A stretch of DNA of 64,000 bases. Source: Mesorhizobium sp. 1M-11 (GTDB taxonomy: Bacteria; Pseudomonadota; Alphaproteobacteria; Rhizobiales; Rhizobiaceae). Below are positions 25,522 to 33,821 of this stretch, piece after piece. Within the stretch, counting starts at the first letter, position 1. The number at the start of each line of letters is the position of its first letter. The translations under genes and the position numbers were made by a program. Under the pieces are notes generated by a model, which was given only the letters and a program-made list of their open reading frames with translations, ran no database searches and was not told where the DNA came from. The stretch is taken from the NCBI RefSeq assembly GCF_001303895.1, contig NZ_LJSD01000011.1, positions 694,409 through 758,408 on the forward strand, in the 5' to 3' direction.

Positions 25522-26190
25522 TCACGATGCGTTGCCGGAACCGCGGATCAGATCGGCCATCATCGAGGCGCGCTGGCGCGCATTCCCCGGCGCGCCCTCA
25601 TCCGCGGCGATCTGTTCGAAGAGCTTGAGCGCGTCCTTCGACTTGCCTTCCTTCCAAGCCGACAGACCAAGCGTTTCGCGCGCGGTATGGCGCAACGGGC
25701 TGGTGTCGGCGGTCAGCGCCTCAACGCGGCTGGAGACGTCGGCGAAGCTTCCGTGATCAACCAGAATCAGGCCGGCACGCAGGCGGGCTATGTCGCGGAT
25801 CGAAGCCGGAATCGAGCCATCGGCGGCGACACCGTCGAAATCCTTCACCGCACCGGCGAAGTCACCCTTGTCGGCCTTGACGGTGGCGGCGCGCATACGG
25901 GCGAGGAGCGGATAGGCACCGTAACCATCCTTCTCCAGCGTGGAAAGCGCGGTCAGCGCCTCATCCTGCTTGCCGTCATTGGCAAGCGTCAACGCCTGGG
26001 AGAAAGCGTCACCGGAACGGTTCGCGCGGCTGGTATCCCAATAGCGGTAGCCGACGAAGGCGGCGGTGCCGAGCACGATCAGCACGGCAGCGCCGATCAG
26101 GATGGGGCCAAAGCGATCCCACAACGCCTTGGCACGTTCGCTGCGGATCTCTTCGTTGACTTCGCGGATAAAACTGTCGTCGGACATCAA
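25522..26190 (-). CDS. YfgM-like tetratricopeptide membrane protein
   Basis: A 222-residue protein with a short cytosolic N-terminus (DDSFIREVNEEIRSERAKALWDR), one membrane helix (about 28-47, GPILIGAAVLIVLGTAAFVG) and a periplasmic TPR-like domain (helical repeats about 60-210). It belongs to the YfgM/TPR_21 family, which works with the Sec translocon and chaperones. Its place immediately before der is conserved in many proteobacteria. Start at 26190 or the next ATG at 26187. Confidence 0.85.
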   Translation of the reverse strand: MMSDDSFIREVNEEIRSERAKALWDRFGPILIGAAVLIVLGTAAFVGYRYWDTSRANRSGDAFSQALTLANDGKQDEALTALSTLEKDGYGAYPLLARMRAATVKADKGDFAGAVKDFDGVAADGSIPASIRDIARLRAGLILVDHGSFADVSSRVEALTADTSPLRHTARETLGLSAWKEGKSKDALKLFEQIAADEGAPGNARQRASMMADLIRGSGNAS

Positions 26191-26428
26191 TCAAACCATT
26201 GCCGCCCAGCCAAACAAGTGCCGAGCCAAAAGATAAGCCCCGCCTTGTAGCGGAATTTCGTCGGCATGGAAGGGGGGAGCAGGAAAATCGGCGCTCGCGC
26301 CCACGTCCTCGACATTTGAAAAAACGCACCGGCGCCACATTTCAAGATTAGGCGATTGAGGTGCCACCATTGCCCGGGCACCGCCAATCGCTTATCCATC
26401 TGGACGAATTGTAGTTTTTGTACCGACG

Positions 26429-27430
26429 ATGCCCAGTCCATTCCGCGTGCTTGCGTATTCCAGCCTGATCGCCGCCACTGCGACGGCGGCGTTTGCCGAT
26501 CCCCCACGATCGCGAATCCCGGCCGCGCCAAAGCAGGTCGTCATCATTTCCTTCGACAATGCGCGTGACATCGCGCAATGGAAACGCAGTCGCGCATTGG
26601 CGCAGCGCACCGGCGCGCATTTCAGCTATTTCCTGTCCTGTGTGTTCCTTCTCTCGAAGGAGACCCGCAAGGACTATGTCACGCCTCCCAAGGGAACGGG
26701 AAAATCCAACATCGGCTTTGCCGCCTCCAAGGAAGAAGTGGCGGAGCGACTGGAGCAGATCAATCTTGCGGTCGCAGAAGGGCATGATCTCGGCAGCCAT
26801 GCCTGCGGCCATTTCGACGGCAAGGACTGGAGCAAGAGCGACTGGCTGGCTGAGCTCGGCGCCGCGCGGCGCATCCTGGAGAATGCCTACACGATCAACG
26901 GCATCGCCGCCGAGCCTGCCGGCTGGCGCGAGCTGGCCAAAGCGGTGACCGGCTTCCGTGCTCCTTATCTGTCGACGGGCAAAGGTCTCTATCTGGCGTT
27001 GCCGCAAGCGGGCTTCACCTATGATGCCAGCGGTGTCTCGCAAGGCCCCGCCTTGCCGACGACGTCCGGTGGCATGACCCGTTTTTCGCTGCCGCTGATC
27101 CCGGAGGGGCCAAAGCGGCGCCCTGTCATTGCCATGGACTACAATCTGTTCGTTCGCCATTCCGGCGGTTTCGAACGGCCAAGCCAGGCCAAGGAATTCG
27201 AAGAGCGGACCTACGAAGCGTTCCGCGCGGCCTTCGACAAGCAATATACGGGTAAGCGCATTCCGCTCGAGCTCGGCTTCCACTTTACGCTGATGAACGA
27301 CGGCACCTACTGGAACGCTCTAGAGCGTTTCGCCGGGGAGGTCTGCGTGAAAGCCGACGTCGAATGCATCAGCTATCGCGACTATCTGGCTCGCGGCAAA
27401 CCAACAAAGCCGGCGACGGTGGGCGGCTGA
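26429..27430 (+). CDS. Polysaccharide deacetylase-like secreted protein
   Basis: A 333-residue protein with a signal peptide (about 1-23, ending AFA). The NodB-like fold is visible in VVIISFDNARD (canonical TFDD; the second Asp is Asn here), GHDLGSHACGHFDG (the His-x4-His metal pair), TGFRAPYLSTG and LGFHFTLMNDGTYW. Family enzymes remove N-acetyl groups from sugars of the cell wall or surface polymers. Loss of one metal-ligand Asp leaves catalysis uncertain. Divergent from the YfgM-like gene. Confidence 0.82.
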   Translation: MPSPFRVLAYSSLIAATATAAFADPPRSRIPAAPKQVVIISFDNARDIAQWKRSRALAQRTGAHFSYFLSCVFLLSKETRKDYVTPPKGTGKSNIGFAASKEEVAERLEQINLAVAEGHDLGSHACGHFDGKDWSKSDWLAELGAARRILENAYTINGIAAEPAGWRELAKAVTGFRAPYLSTGKGLYLALPQAGFTYDASGVSQGPALPTTSGGMTRFSLPLIPEGPKRRPVIAMDYNLFVRHSGGFERPSQAKEFEERTYEAFRAAFDKQYTGKRIPLELGFHFTLMNDGTYWNALERFAGEVCVKADVECISYRDYLARGKPTKPATVGG

Positions 27431-27457
27431 ACCGCCCACATCATTTCCCGCTTCCGA

Positions 27458-28735
27458 TCAGGAGGCCGGCTGGTCTTCGGGCCGCATGCCATCGCCCTGA
27501 CGGTCCAGATAGTGCTGATCGATATCCGGCAGAGGTTCGCCCGCGAGCGTCGCTTCGAAGGCGCGCAGGCGCTTGTGGATCGACTGAAGCTCGACGATGG
27601 TCGACCAGGAATTGAGCAAGAACTGCAGCGAGTTGGTAACCCGTCCGAAAGCATTGGAGATCTGGCTGAACACGCCAAACGTTATCTTATGCGCGACCAG
27701 CGACGGGCCCAGGATCAGACCGGAATAGATATTGTCCGCCTGGAGATACGTGTAGCGAACGATGTTGAAATAGACGTAGTGCCCATAGAGCCGGAAATAG
27801 TTGCGGCGAACGTTGGCAAACAATTCCCTGGTCGTGACAGGCTGCGCCCTGTCGGCATGATCCTCGCCATAGACGAGTTCCTTGCGATAGGCGGCTTCAA
27901 CGCGCTGGTTGCGGAATTGCAGGCCTGGCAGTTTGATGCCCGCCACCATGACGGCAATGGTACCGAAAAAACACCAGGCCAAGGCCGCAAAGACAAGCGG
28001 TTGGGGAATGGCGCCGACAAGCGGCATTTCCGTGATGTGCTGCTGTAGCTGGATCAGGACAGGCAGGAAGGCGATCAGTGTCATGATCGACTGCACGAAT
28101 GAAGAACCCAGGTCTTCCATGATCTGGGAAAAGCGCATGGTGTCTTCCTGAACGCGCTGCGCAGCACCCTCGATGTGACGCAGCTTGTCCCAATTCGCCA
28201 TGAAATAGTCATTCATGGCGGTGCGCCAGCGGAAGATCCAGTGCTGGACGATGAAGATATTGATGACCTGCACATTCATGCCGACCAGCGCCAACCAGGC
28301 GAAACTGGCCATCCCCCAATAATATTCCGCATTGGTGGACTGCCTTGTCCCCGACATCAGGCCTTGGACGTAGTCGTAAAACGGCCCGTACCAGTTGTTT
28401 ACCGCCACGCTGACCTGCACGGTGAAATAGATCAGGAACAGGATCAGCGACGTGACCAGGATTGACCAGTTCTGCCACGGGTGAGGCGCAAACCAGGCCC
28501 AGAATACATAAAATACAAGGACGCTTACGGCATAATAAATGTAGAACCATAGAAATGGCTTGGACCAGAACACGCTGATGCCGATGATCGGCGGAGTGGC
28601 AGGATCAGCAGGTCCAAGTCCAAGCACCGAGCCAAATTGCTGTCCGCCGAAAAACCACAACAAGATCAGGAAAAGCGACCACGCCGCAGCCGAGATGAAA
28701 AACAGCTTCGGCCTCGGGAAGAAAGATACGAACAC
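27458..28735 (-). CDS. bacA: SbmA/BacA family peptide transporter
   Basis: A 425-residue inner-membrane protein of the SbmA/BacA family, proton-driven importers of antimicrobial peptides; BacA is needed by many rhizobia to survive host NCR peptides. GTG 28735 is preferred because VFVSFFPRPKLFF then aligns with the MFxSFFPKPxxFF start of known members and GGGGGTAGG precedes it. In-frame ATGs at 28780 and 28906 would add unsupported residues, the latter overlapping the next gene. About seven membrane helices, then the long conserved NWYGPFYDYVQ and IVRYTYLQADNI. An ABC-like name is often given, but no ATPase domain is present. Confidence 0.9.
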   Translation of the reverse strand: MFVSFFPRPKLFFISAAAWSLFLILLWFFGGQQFGSVLGLGPADPATPPIIGISVFWSKPFLWFYIYYAVSVLVFYVFWAWFAPHPWQNWSILVTSLILFLIYFTVQVSVAVNNWYGPFYDYVQGLMSGTRQSTNAEYYWGMASFAWLALVGMNVQVINIFIVQHWIFRWRTAMNDYFMANWDKLRHIEGAAQRVQEDTMRFSQIMEDLGSSFVQSIMTLIAFLPVLIQLQQHITEMPLVGAIPQPLVFAALAWCFFGTIAVMVAGIKLPGLQFRNQRVEAAYRKELVYGEDHADRAQPVTTRELFANVRRNYFRLYGHYVYFNIVRYTYLQADNIYSGLILGPSLVAHKITFGVFSQISNAFGRVTNSLQFLLNSWSTIVELQSIHKRLRAFEATLAGEPLPDIDQHYLDRQGDGMRPEDQPAS

Positions 28736-28841
28736 GGTTTGCCTACCCCCAGATGATGCGCGGTTGCGATTCGCAAGCATCAAGTCACAGTTTTTGCGGC
28801 AAAGAAATGGTGCGGCGGCTCGCCGGCGAATTACATTTTCG

Positions 28842-30038
28842 TCACGTTGGCGAGCGCGCTTCTTCTTGCGCTTGCTGTTTGGCGTTCCGGCCAGCCGACC
28901 AGACAATCACCGCTGAGATGACGAGAATGACGGCTGCGGCGATCGAGGGGACAAAGAAACTGCCGTCCGAACGTTCGGCTAGCACCCCCGCAACCAGCGG
29001 GCCGATCAACTGACCGATGCCGAAACTAGCAGTCATCAGCGCGAAGGCGCGGCGCGGCGACTGCGGTGACAGCACCCTGCCCGCCTGGAGGCCTAGCGCG
29101 GTGATGGCGATGAAGGTGCAACCGAGGAAGAACCCGCCAAGCAAGGGTCCGATGGGCAAGCTCATCGCCACGCTGGCGGTCACGCCCACTGCCTCGACCA
29201 GGGACGCCAGGGCATAGGCGATATACAGCCCGGTCCTGCCGGCGATCTTCTGCCACAGCCAGATCGAAGGCATGCCGGCAAGTCCCGTCACCATCCAGAC
29301 CATCGCCTCAAAGGTGCGGCTGCCACCGCCCTGACGCACAATGGCAACCAGGAAGGTGGCGGTGATGATGTAACCGAAGCCGAACAGGCCGTAGGCGATG
29401 GTGACCTTCACCAGCGGCGCACTCCACTTCAAAGCTGGCTCCCGTCCCGAACCGCTGGCCAGCGCCGGGCCACGATCGATCATCAAAACCGTCGCGACGA
29501 AACCCACGAGGGAAAGCGACGCAGCCATCATCCAACCGGCTACCCAGGTGGCGTGGCTACTCACCAGCAGGGCCATCATCAGGGAAGAGACGGCAATGCC
29601 AAGGCCGACGCCGCTGAAATGCAGTGCCTGCAGCCCGTTGCGCCCGGCCACGGCAAGATGGCTGAAGACGATCGCCGCCAGGAATACGATGACGAAAGCG
29701 CTGGCGACACCGGCAAGGAAGCGGATCACGAGGAAGGCCAGCGTCGAATCCGTGAAACCCATCAGGCCAGCCAGGATGCCGCTCGCAGCCAGCGAAGCCA
29801 GCATGATCGGGCGCTCGCGGCCATGCGCCCAGCCGCCGGCGGCGGCGAACGCACCGAGCAGGTAGCCGAGATAGTTGAGTGAGGCGATCAGGCCGGCATC
29901 GCCTGCGGACAGATGGAGTTCCTCCATCATGCCAGGCAGGATCGGCGTATAGACGAAACGACCGATACCCATGGCGACCGCCATTGCGATCAGGCCGGCA
30001 AAGGCAAAGCGTAGCGGTGAGGCCGAGGTCGCGTTCAT
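28842..30038 (-). CDS. YbfB/YjiJ family MFS transporter
   Basis: A 398-residue major facilitator with twelve predicted helices. The N-terminal AMGIGRFVYTPILPGMMEE and SAGDAGLIASLNYLGYLLGA are typical of the YbfB/YjiJ group, whose substrates are mostly unknown. ATG 30038 (MNATSASPLRF) is favoured over 30074. It stands upstream of bacA on the same strand with about 100 bases between, so cotranscription is possible. Confidence 0.87.
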   Translation of the reverse strand: MNATSASPLRFAFAGLIAMAVAMGIGRFVYTPILPGMMEELHLSAGDAGLIASLNYLGYLLGAFAAAGGWAHGRERPIMLASLAASGILAGLMGFTDSTLAFLVIRFLAGVASAFVIVFLAAIVFSHLAVAGRNGLQALHFSGVGLGIAVSSLMMALLVSSHATWVAGWMMAASLSLVGFVATVLMIDRGPALASGSGREPALKWSAPLVKVTIAYGLFGFGYIITATFLVAIVRQGGGSRTFEAMVWMVTGLAGMPSIWLWQKIAGRTGLYIAYALASLVEAVGVTASVAMSLPIGPLLGGFFLGCTFIAITALGLQAGRVLSPQSPRRAFALMTASFGIGQLIGPLVAGVLAERSDGSFFVPSIAAAVILVISAVIVWSAGRNAKQQAQEEARSPT

Positions 30039-30107
30039 TGCAGTGCACAATAAAAGCGTGCGCCTGCGAGGCAATGCGTTTCGCTTAGGCCAGTCGCGCC
30101 GTTTGCG

Positions 30108-30305
30108 TCATGCGCCGCATCTTGCCGTCTCGAAAGCCGTCCGCCGCGCGGTCAGCCTGAACGGCATGTCGCCCAGTTCACGCTCCGACATGGAATCGAG
30201 CACCGGATGCGAAAGCGGGTCGCGCACCCAGCCGGCGATATCCCCTTCGGTTGGACGAGACGGCAAGAATTCCCTGAACGGGTTCAGCAAGGAGAAAAGC
30301 GTCAT
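30108..30305 (-). CDS. Small hypothetical protein, DUF1127-like C-terminus
   Basis: A 65-residue basic protein. AGGAG is 8 bases before the ATG at 30305, which supports translation. The part VLDSMSERELGDMPFR recalls the LSDRELADIG segment of DUF1127 proteins, but the match is loose. There is no signal peptide or membrane helix. Divergent from the LysR regulator, 90 bases apart, so it may be its target. Confidence 0.55.
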   Translation of the reverse strand: MTLFSLLNPFREFLPSRPTEGDIAGWVRDPLSHPVLDSMSERELGDMPFRLTARRTAFETARCGA

Positions 30306-30395
30306 GGCGGCAGCTCCTCTTTCTCAGTCGGGATTCTGCCACCAAACTGCGTGGATTCAATTGAGATTTGCGCGGCGCGGGTTTAGAAAAACTTC

Positions 30396-31313
30396 ATGGC
30401 TCCGTTGAACCGAATCCATCTCAATGGCCTGCGTGCCGTAGAGGCCGTCGCACGTCTGGGCTCGCTGTCAGCTGCGGCCGGCGAGCTTGGCGTTTCGCCG
30501 AGCGCGGTCAGCCAGCAGATCAACCGTACCGAGAGGCAGCTTGGACTCGCGCTGTTCGAGCGCACGACGTCCGGCCTTGTGCTGACAGATTTCGGCAGCC
30601 AGTTCGCGACCCGCTTGGCCAGGGGTTTTCGCGAACTGACGCAAGCCGTGGCGCTCGCCGACGACGCATCGCGCTGTACGCTGGTGGTATCGGTGGCGCC
30701 GGCTTTCGCCTCGAAATGGCTGATGCCGAGGCTTTCGCGGCATTTCACGCGTTACCCCAATGTTCTCCTGCGCATCGACGCTTCTGTCAGGCTGGTCGAT
30801 CCCGGCAATTCCGAAATCGATATCGGAATCCGGCTCGGCAACGGCAAATGGCCGGGCCTGCATGCGGAACTGCTTCTGGCGCAGGAGATCTTCCCGGTTT
30901 GCGCGCCGTCGATCGCAGCAAAACTGAAGACCCCCGCCGATCTGGCCAATGCCTATGCGATCACCGACGAGCGCACGATGATCGCCTGGGAGAACTGGTT
31001 CAGGGCCGCCGGCGCCGAGCCGGTGACGCTGCTCAAGGGCGCTTCCTTCACCGACCCGATGCTGTGCCTGGAATCGACGATTGCCGGCCATGGCGTCATG
31101 CTGGGCTGGCAATTGCTATGCGCCGATGCCCTGGCCGACGGTCGCCTGGTTGCGCCCTTCGGCGTGCGTGCGCCAAGCGGGCTCGGCTATTGGATGGTGA
31201 CGGACCCGGAACCGGAAAGCCGCAAGGTGCGCGACTTCAAGGCATGGCTGCGCGAGGAGATCGAAGTGACCATGGCAACCTTTGCCACGCCGAGCGAGCC
31301 CGCAGCCGCCTGA
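30396..31313 (+). CDS. LysR-family regulator (GcvA-like)
   Basis: A 305-residue LysR-type regulator. The N-terminal winged HTH is AVEAVARLGSLSAAAGELGVSPSAVSQQINRTERQLGLALFERTT in substance (about residues 11-55), followed by a periplasmic-binding-like effector domain. The pattern LNRIHLNGLRAVEAV and LFERTTSGLVLT fits the GcvA/AmpR branch. Divergent to the small 65-residue gene and the MFS gene; its effector is unknown. Confidence 0.88.
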   Translation: MAPLNRIHLNGLRAVEAVARLGSLSAAAGELGVSPSAVSQQINRTERQLGLALFERTTSGLVLTDFGSQFATRLARGFRELTQAVALADDASRCTLVVSVAPAFASKWLMPRLSRHFTRYPNVLLRIDASVRLVDPGNSEIDIGIRLGNGKWPGLHAELLLAQEIFPVCAPSIAAKLKTPADLANAYAITDERTMIAWENWFRAAGAEPVTLLKGASFTDPMLCLESTIAGHGVMLGWQLLCADALADGRLVAPFGVRAPSGLGYWMVTDPEPESRKVRDFKAWLREEIEVTMATFATPSEPAAA

Positions 31314-31339
31314 CCCCGAGGACCAATCGTCTCTTTGCT

Positions 31340-31387
31340 GCGCATCGTGCTTTCCGAAGATCGATGGCCGATTTTCGGGTCGATGCG
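31340..31387. repeat. 48-bp palindromic repeat, copy C (inverted)
   Basis: GCGCATCGTGCTTTCCGAAG and, at the right end, GATTTTCGGGTCGATGCG. This is the same element as at 33118-33165 and 59994-60040, read from the other strand and more diverged. It lies between the LysR and aminopeptidase genes. Confidence 0.7.
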
Positions 31388-31450
31388 ATGTGGAAAGCGA
31401 CGCCCCGGCGGTCTATGTAGAATGACATCACCAACAGCCGAGGCCAGACC

Positions 31451-32707
31451 ATGACATCCCACGCCCGCGATTTTTCCGCTGCCATCGATCCGGTGAAGCT
31501 CGAACGCCTGGCCGAAGTGGTGGTCAAGGTTGGTTTGCAGCTGCAGCCTGGCCAGGATCTGGTACTGACCTCCTCGATTGCCGCGCTGCCACTGACACGC
31601 AAGATCGTCGAGCATGCCTACAAGGCAGGCGCCGGGCTGGTGACTCCGATCTTCAACGACGACGAGATCACACTGGCCCGCTTCCGCTATGGCGCCGACG
31701 CCGGATTCGACCGCGCCGCCGGCTGGCTTTACGAAGGCATGGCCAAGGCCTTCTCCAACAATGCCGCGCGGCTAGCCGTGCGGGGCGACGACCCGTCGCT
31801 GTTGTCGGCCCAGGACCCGGCCAAGGTCTCGCGCGCCAACAAGGCGAACTCCGTCGCTTACCAGCCGGCGCTGGAAAAGATCACCGGCTTCGACATCAAC
31901 TGGAACATCGTCGCCTATCCGGAACTCGCCTGGGCGAAGCAGGTGTTCCCGGGCGAAACCGACGACGTCGCAGTCGCCAAGCTGGCGGACGCGATATTCG
32001 CGGCCAGCCGCGTGAACAATAACGATCCGATCGGGGCCTGGAGGGCGCACAACGCCGCGCTGGCCGAACGCACGAAATGGCTGAACGGGCACAATTTCCA
32101 CGCCCTGCATTTCAAGGGTCCGGGCACCGACCTGACCGTCGGCCTTGCCGACGGGCACGAGTGGATGGGCGGCGCTTCCACCGCCAAGAACGGCATCACC
32201 TGCAACCCGAACATCCCGACCGAGGAAGTCTTCACCACGCCGCATGCGCGGCGCGTGACCGGCCATGTTTCTTCAACCAAGCCGCTGTCCTACCAGGGCA
32301 CGCTGATCGACGAGATCTCGGTGCGTTTCGAGGAGGGCCGCATCGTGGAAGCGAAGGCCGCCAAGGGCGAGGACGTGCTGCAGAAGGTGCTGGACACCGA
32401 TGAGGGCGCGCGCCGGCTGGGCGAAGTGGCGCTGGTGCCGCACTCCTCGCCGATCTCGGCGAGCGGCATCCTGTTCTACAACACGCTGTTCGATGAGAAC
32501 GCCTCGTGCCACATCGCGCTCGGCCAGTGCTATTCGAAATGTTTCGTCGGTGGCGACAAGCTTTCGCAGGACGAGATCGCGGCGCGCGGCGGCAATAAGA
32601 GCTTCATCCACATCGACTGGATGATCGGCTCGAACAAGGTCGACATCGACGGCGTCAACAAGGACGGCAGCACCGTTCCGGTGATGCGCCAGGGCGAGTG
32701 GGCCTGA
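31451..32707 (+). CDS. M29 family aminopeptidase
   Basis: A 418-residue metallo-aminopeptidase of family M29 (thermophilic aminopeptidase/AmpS type). Metal ligands are visible as Glu in NIPTEEVFTTP, Glu in GEVALVPHSSP, His in DENASCHIALGQ and His/Asp in FIHIDWMIGS. No signal peptide, so cytosolic peptide turnover. Length is normal. Not in an obvious operon; DUF488 follows 54 bases later in the same direction. Confidence 0.92.
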   Translation: MTSHARDFSAAIDPVKLERLAEVVVKVGLQLQPGQDLVLTSSIAALPLTRKIVEHAYKAGAGLVTPIFNDDEITLARFRYGADAGFDRAAGWLYEGMAKAFSNNAARLAVRGDDPSLLSAQDPAKVSRANKANSVAYQPALEKITGFDINWNIVAYPELAWAKQVFPGETDDVAVAKLADAIFAASRVNNNDPIGAWRAHNAALAERTKWLNGHNFHALHFKGPGTDLTVGLADGHEWMGGASTAKNGITCNPNIPTEEVFTTPHARRVTGHVSSTKPLSYQGTLIDEISVRFEEGRIVEAKAAKGEDVLQKVLDTDEGARRLGEVALVPHSSPISASGILFYNTLFDENASCHIALGQCYSKCFVGGDKLSQDEIAARGGNKSFIHIDWMIGSNKVDIDGVNKDGSTVPVMRQGEWA

Positions 32708-32761
32708 CCTCGCTCTAACACGGTCGGGCGGGCTGTCCCGCCCGACATCATGGAGGCGCCC

Positions 32762-33118
32762 ATGGCTTTCGACATCGTGGTCAAACGCGTCTACGAGCCG
32801 GCCGCGGCTTCAGACGGCCAGCGCGTGCTGGTCGACCGGGTCTGGCCGCGCGGCCTGACGAAGGAAAAGGCGGCGTTGAGCCTATGGCTGAAGGAGATCG
32901 CGCCGAGCGATGCCCTGCGCAAATGGTTCGATCACCAGCCTGAGCGCTGGGAAGAATTCCAGAAACGATATCAGGGAGAACTGGCCGGCAAGCAGGAGCC
33001 GCTGCGCGAACTGGCCAGCCTGCTGGAGCACGGCCGCGTCACCTTGCTCTACGGCGCGCATGAAGAACGCTACAACAACGCGGTGGCACTGGCGGGCTAT
33101 CTTCGCGAACAGGCTTAG
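32762..33118 (+). CDS. DUF488 family protein
   Basis: A 118-residue soluble protein matching the short DUF488 form: VKRVYEP, VLVDRVWPRGLTKEKAALSLWLKEIAPS and FQKRYQGEL followed by TLLYGAHEERYNNAVAL. ATG 32762 is preceded by GGAGG at 32752-32755; the earlier in-frame ATG at 32750 would lie on top of that site. Function is not established for the family. Confidence 0.87.
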   Translation: MAFDIVVKRVYEPAAASDGQRVLVDRVWPRGLTKEKAALSLWLKEIAPSDALRKWFDHQPERWEEFQKRYQGELAGKQEPLRELASLLEHGRVTLLYGAHEERYNNAVALAGYLREQA

Positions 33119-33165
33119 CGCATCGGCCCGAAAATCGGACTCGATTTTCGGAAAGCACGATGCGC
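33118..33165. repeat. 48-bp palindromic repeat, copy A
   Basis: GCGCATCG (33118-33125) and CGATGCGC (33158-33165) enclose CCGAAAATCG/CGATTTTCGG. It is almost a perfect palindrome and begins in the DUF488 stop codon. It matches 59994-60040 nearly base for base. Confidence 0.85.
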
Positions 33166-33178
33166 AGCTTAAAAGCGT

Positions 33179-33220
33179 TAGAGCGTCCTTTGCGCGTCCG
33201 AATGGACGCGCGGCGCTCTA
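33179..33220. repeat. Second palindromic element between DUF488 and ArsC-like genes
   Basis: TAGAGCG/CGCTCTA form the outer arms and GCGCGTCC/GGACGCGC the inner ones around GAAT. It overlaps the stop of the ArsC-like gene and may act as a terminator for both convergent genes. The form is that of common rhizobial intergenic palindromes. Confidence 0.7.
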
Positions 33221-33565
33221 GCCGAGTTCGCGTTCGTAGATATCCGGCTTGAAGCCGACCAGCAGCCGGTCGCCTGCTTCGAGTACGGGACGCTTGATCA
33301 TGGTCGGGCTGGCCAGCATCAGCGCCTTGGCTTTCTTGGCGTCGATGCCTTGTTTCTTGTCATCCGGCAACTCTCTGAACGTGGTGCTCGCCTTGTTGAG
33401 CAGCACTTCCCAGCCAAGCTTTTCGATCCAGCCCTGCAGGCGATCAGGCTCGATGCCCGAGGCGCGATAGTCATGGAAAGCGTAGCCGACCTTGTGGCCG
33501 TCCAGCCAGACGCGCGCCTTTTTGATCGTATCGCAGTTCGGGATGCCGTACATGGTGATGGTCAA
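33218..33565 (-). CDS. ArsC/YffB family thioredoxin-fold reductase
   Basis: A 115-residue thioredoxin-fold protein of the ArsC/Spx-like family. Cys11 in YGIPNCDTIKKAR is the only conserved thiol; the RELPDDKK and MIKRPVLEAGDRLLVGF segments match the YffB/Spx group rather than true arsenate reductases of the ars operons. No ars genes are nearby, so a role in arsenate resistance is not supported. Confidence 0.87.
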   Translation of the reverse strand: MTITMYGIPNCDTIKKARVWLDGHKVGYAFHDYRASGIEPDRLQGWIEKLGWEVLLNKASTTFRELPDDKKQGIDAKKAKALMLASPTMIKRPVLEAGDRLLVGFKPDIYERELG

Positions 33566-33655
33566 AGCTGGGTTCCTCGGTTCGGTTCGTCAGGTAGCGA
33601 GTAGCCGATTCGTAGCGCTGGCGCCGCTCTCATGCCACCACGTCGAAGCTGCTAC

Positions 33656-33811
33656 TCTCTCCCCGTTGCGGGGAGAGATGTCCGGCAGGACAGTGAGGGG
33701 CAGAGCCGACTTCCATCCGCTTGGTGCCGCCCCTCATCCGCCCTTCGGGCACTTTTACCGGAGCGAGCCACGCGTCTCGCCCGTCCTTCGGACCCCCGTG
33801 AACGGGGAGGC
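33656..33811. repeat. RIME-like composite intergenic repeat
   Basis: TCTCTCCCC (33656-33664) and GGGGAGAGA (33670-33678) form a first hairpin. GTGAGGGGC near 33692 and GCCCCTCAT near 33729 form a second, and CCTTCGGG and CCGTGAACGGGGAGG a third region. This mosaic of hairpins is characteristic of the widespread rhizobial intergenic elements (RIME type). Confidence 0.65.
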
Positions 33812-33821
33812 GGAAAGGGCG

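Noticed and set aside
33218..33565. Arsenate reductase for arsenic resistance
   Set aside because: The sequence belongs to the YffB/Spx-like branch and no other ars genes are nearby.
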